Made by a program: the position numbers and the translations under genes | In this document: in pieces, positions 41,802-41,803 of the stretch | Layout: each line of letters starts with the position of its first letter | Position numbering within the stretch: the stretch's first letter is position 1 | The notes under the pieces: generated by a model | Told to the model about the DNA's origin: nothing | Databases searched by the model: none | Seen by the model: only the letters and a program-made list of their open reading frames with translations | NCBI GenBank assembly: GCA_002418765.1 | Contig: DIET01000012.1 | Span: forward strand, 90,738 to 132,540 | Direction of reading: 5' to 3' | Source: Peptococcaceae bacterium UBA5767 | GTDB taxonomy: Bacteria > Bacillota > TC1 > UBA5767 | Length of the DNA: 41,803 nt

Positions 41802-41803
41802 GT

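Overview
The window reads as chromosomal DNA of an anaerobic, Gram-positive, spore-former-type bacterium of the class Clostridia. The evidence is an [FeFe]-hydrogenase operon with NuoE/NuoF-like modules, a T-box leader, a Rex-like operator, strong AGGAGG-type ribosome binding sites, sigma-A-like promoters with 16-17 bp spacers, an SLH-domain surface protein and a CpsD/YwqD-type tyrosine kinase. No rRNA, tRNA, CRISPR array or intact insertion sequence was found. The genus cannot be assigned from the sequence alone.

Layout. (1) 147-7375: a divergent LacI-type repressor and a six-gene operon made of an FGGY sugar kinase, an iron-sulfur flavoprotein, three zinc MDR dehydrogenases and a DhnA-type class I aldolase, closed by a strong terminator. 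Back-to-back promoters and a near-perfect LacI operator at the operon's predicted start of transcription explain its control. This looks like a complete polyol/ketose degradation pathway whose substrate I cannot name. (2) 7449-8425: 5-formyl-THF cyclo-ligase and a GIY-YIG protein, divergent. (3) 8526-12805: a lone molybdenum hydroxylase subunit and an 8-oxoguanine/guanine deaminase-like amidohydrolase, probably purine catabolism, with a short orphan ORF between them. (4) 13042-17287: a small basic protein, a DEAD-box helicase, a PAP2 phosphatase, an orphan PilT-like ATPase with altered active-site boxes, and a cyclase-family protein lacking part of its metal motif.

(5) 17811-24085: the most interesting locus. 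A Rex-like site overlaps the promoter of hydC (NuoE-like), a 1034-residue HydB(NuoF)-GltD fusion, hydA with an H-cluster, and an ECF-S-like membrane protein. The ferredoxin tail normal for HydB is replaced by a complete GltD-like NADPH module. The complex could therefore connect H2, ferredoxin, NAD(H) and NADP(H) in one machine. (6) 24187-25632: a TraX-like membrane protein and deoxyribose-phosphate aldolase. (7) 25727-31968: two tandem paralogous TrpXYZ-type ABC transporters. The first is behind a T-box with a UGG (Trp) specifier. The second is behind its own promoter and a structured leader with a terminator that is not a T-box and that I do not recognise.

(8) 31969-32903: about 0.9 kb of decayed DNA with short coding remnants. 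(9) 32904-38612: cell-surface region with a membrane GGDEF protein, an S-layer-type SLH protein, an unknown membrane-anchored protein, a Wzz-like chain-length regulator and a tyrosine-rich BY-kinase. (10) 38634-41801: a D-cysteine desulfhydrase/ACC-deaminase-like PLP enzyme on the minus strand with an inverted repeat around its promoter, and a DUF4153-type membrane protein ending in a terminator at the window edge.
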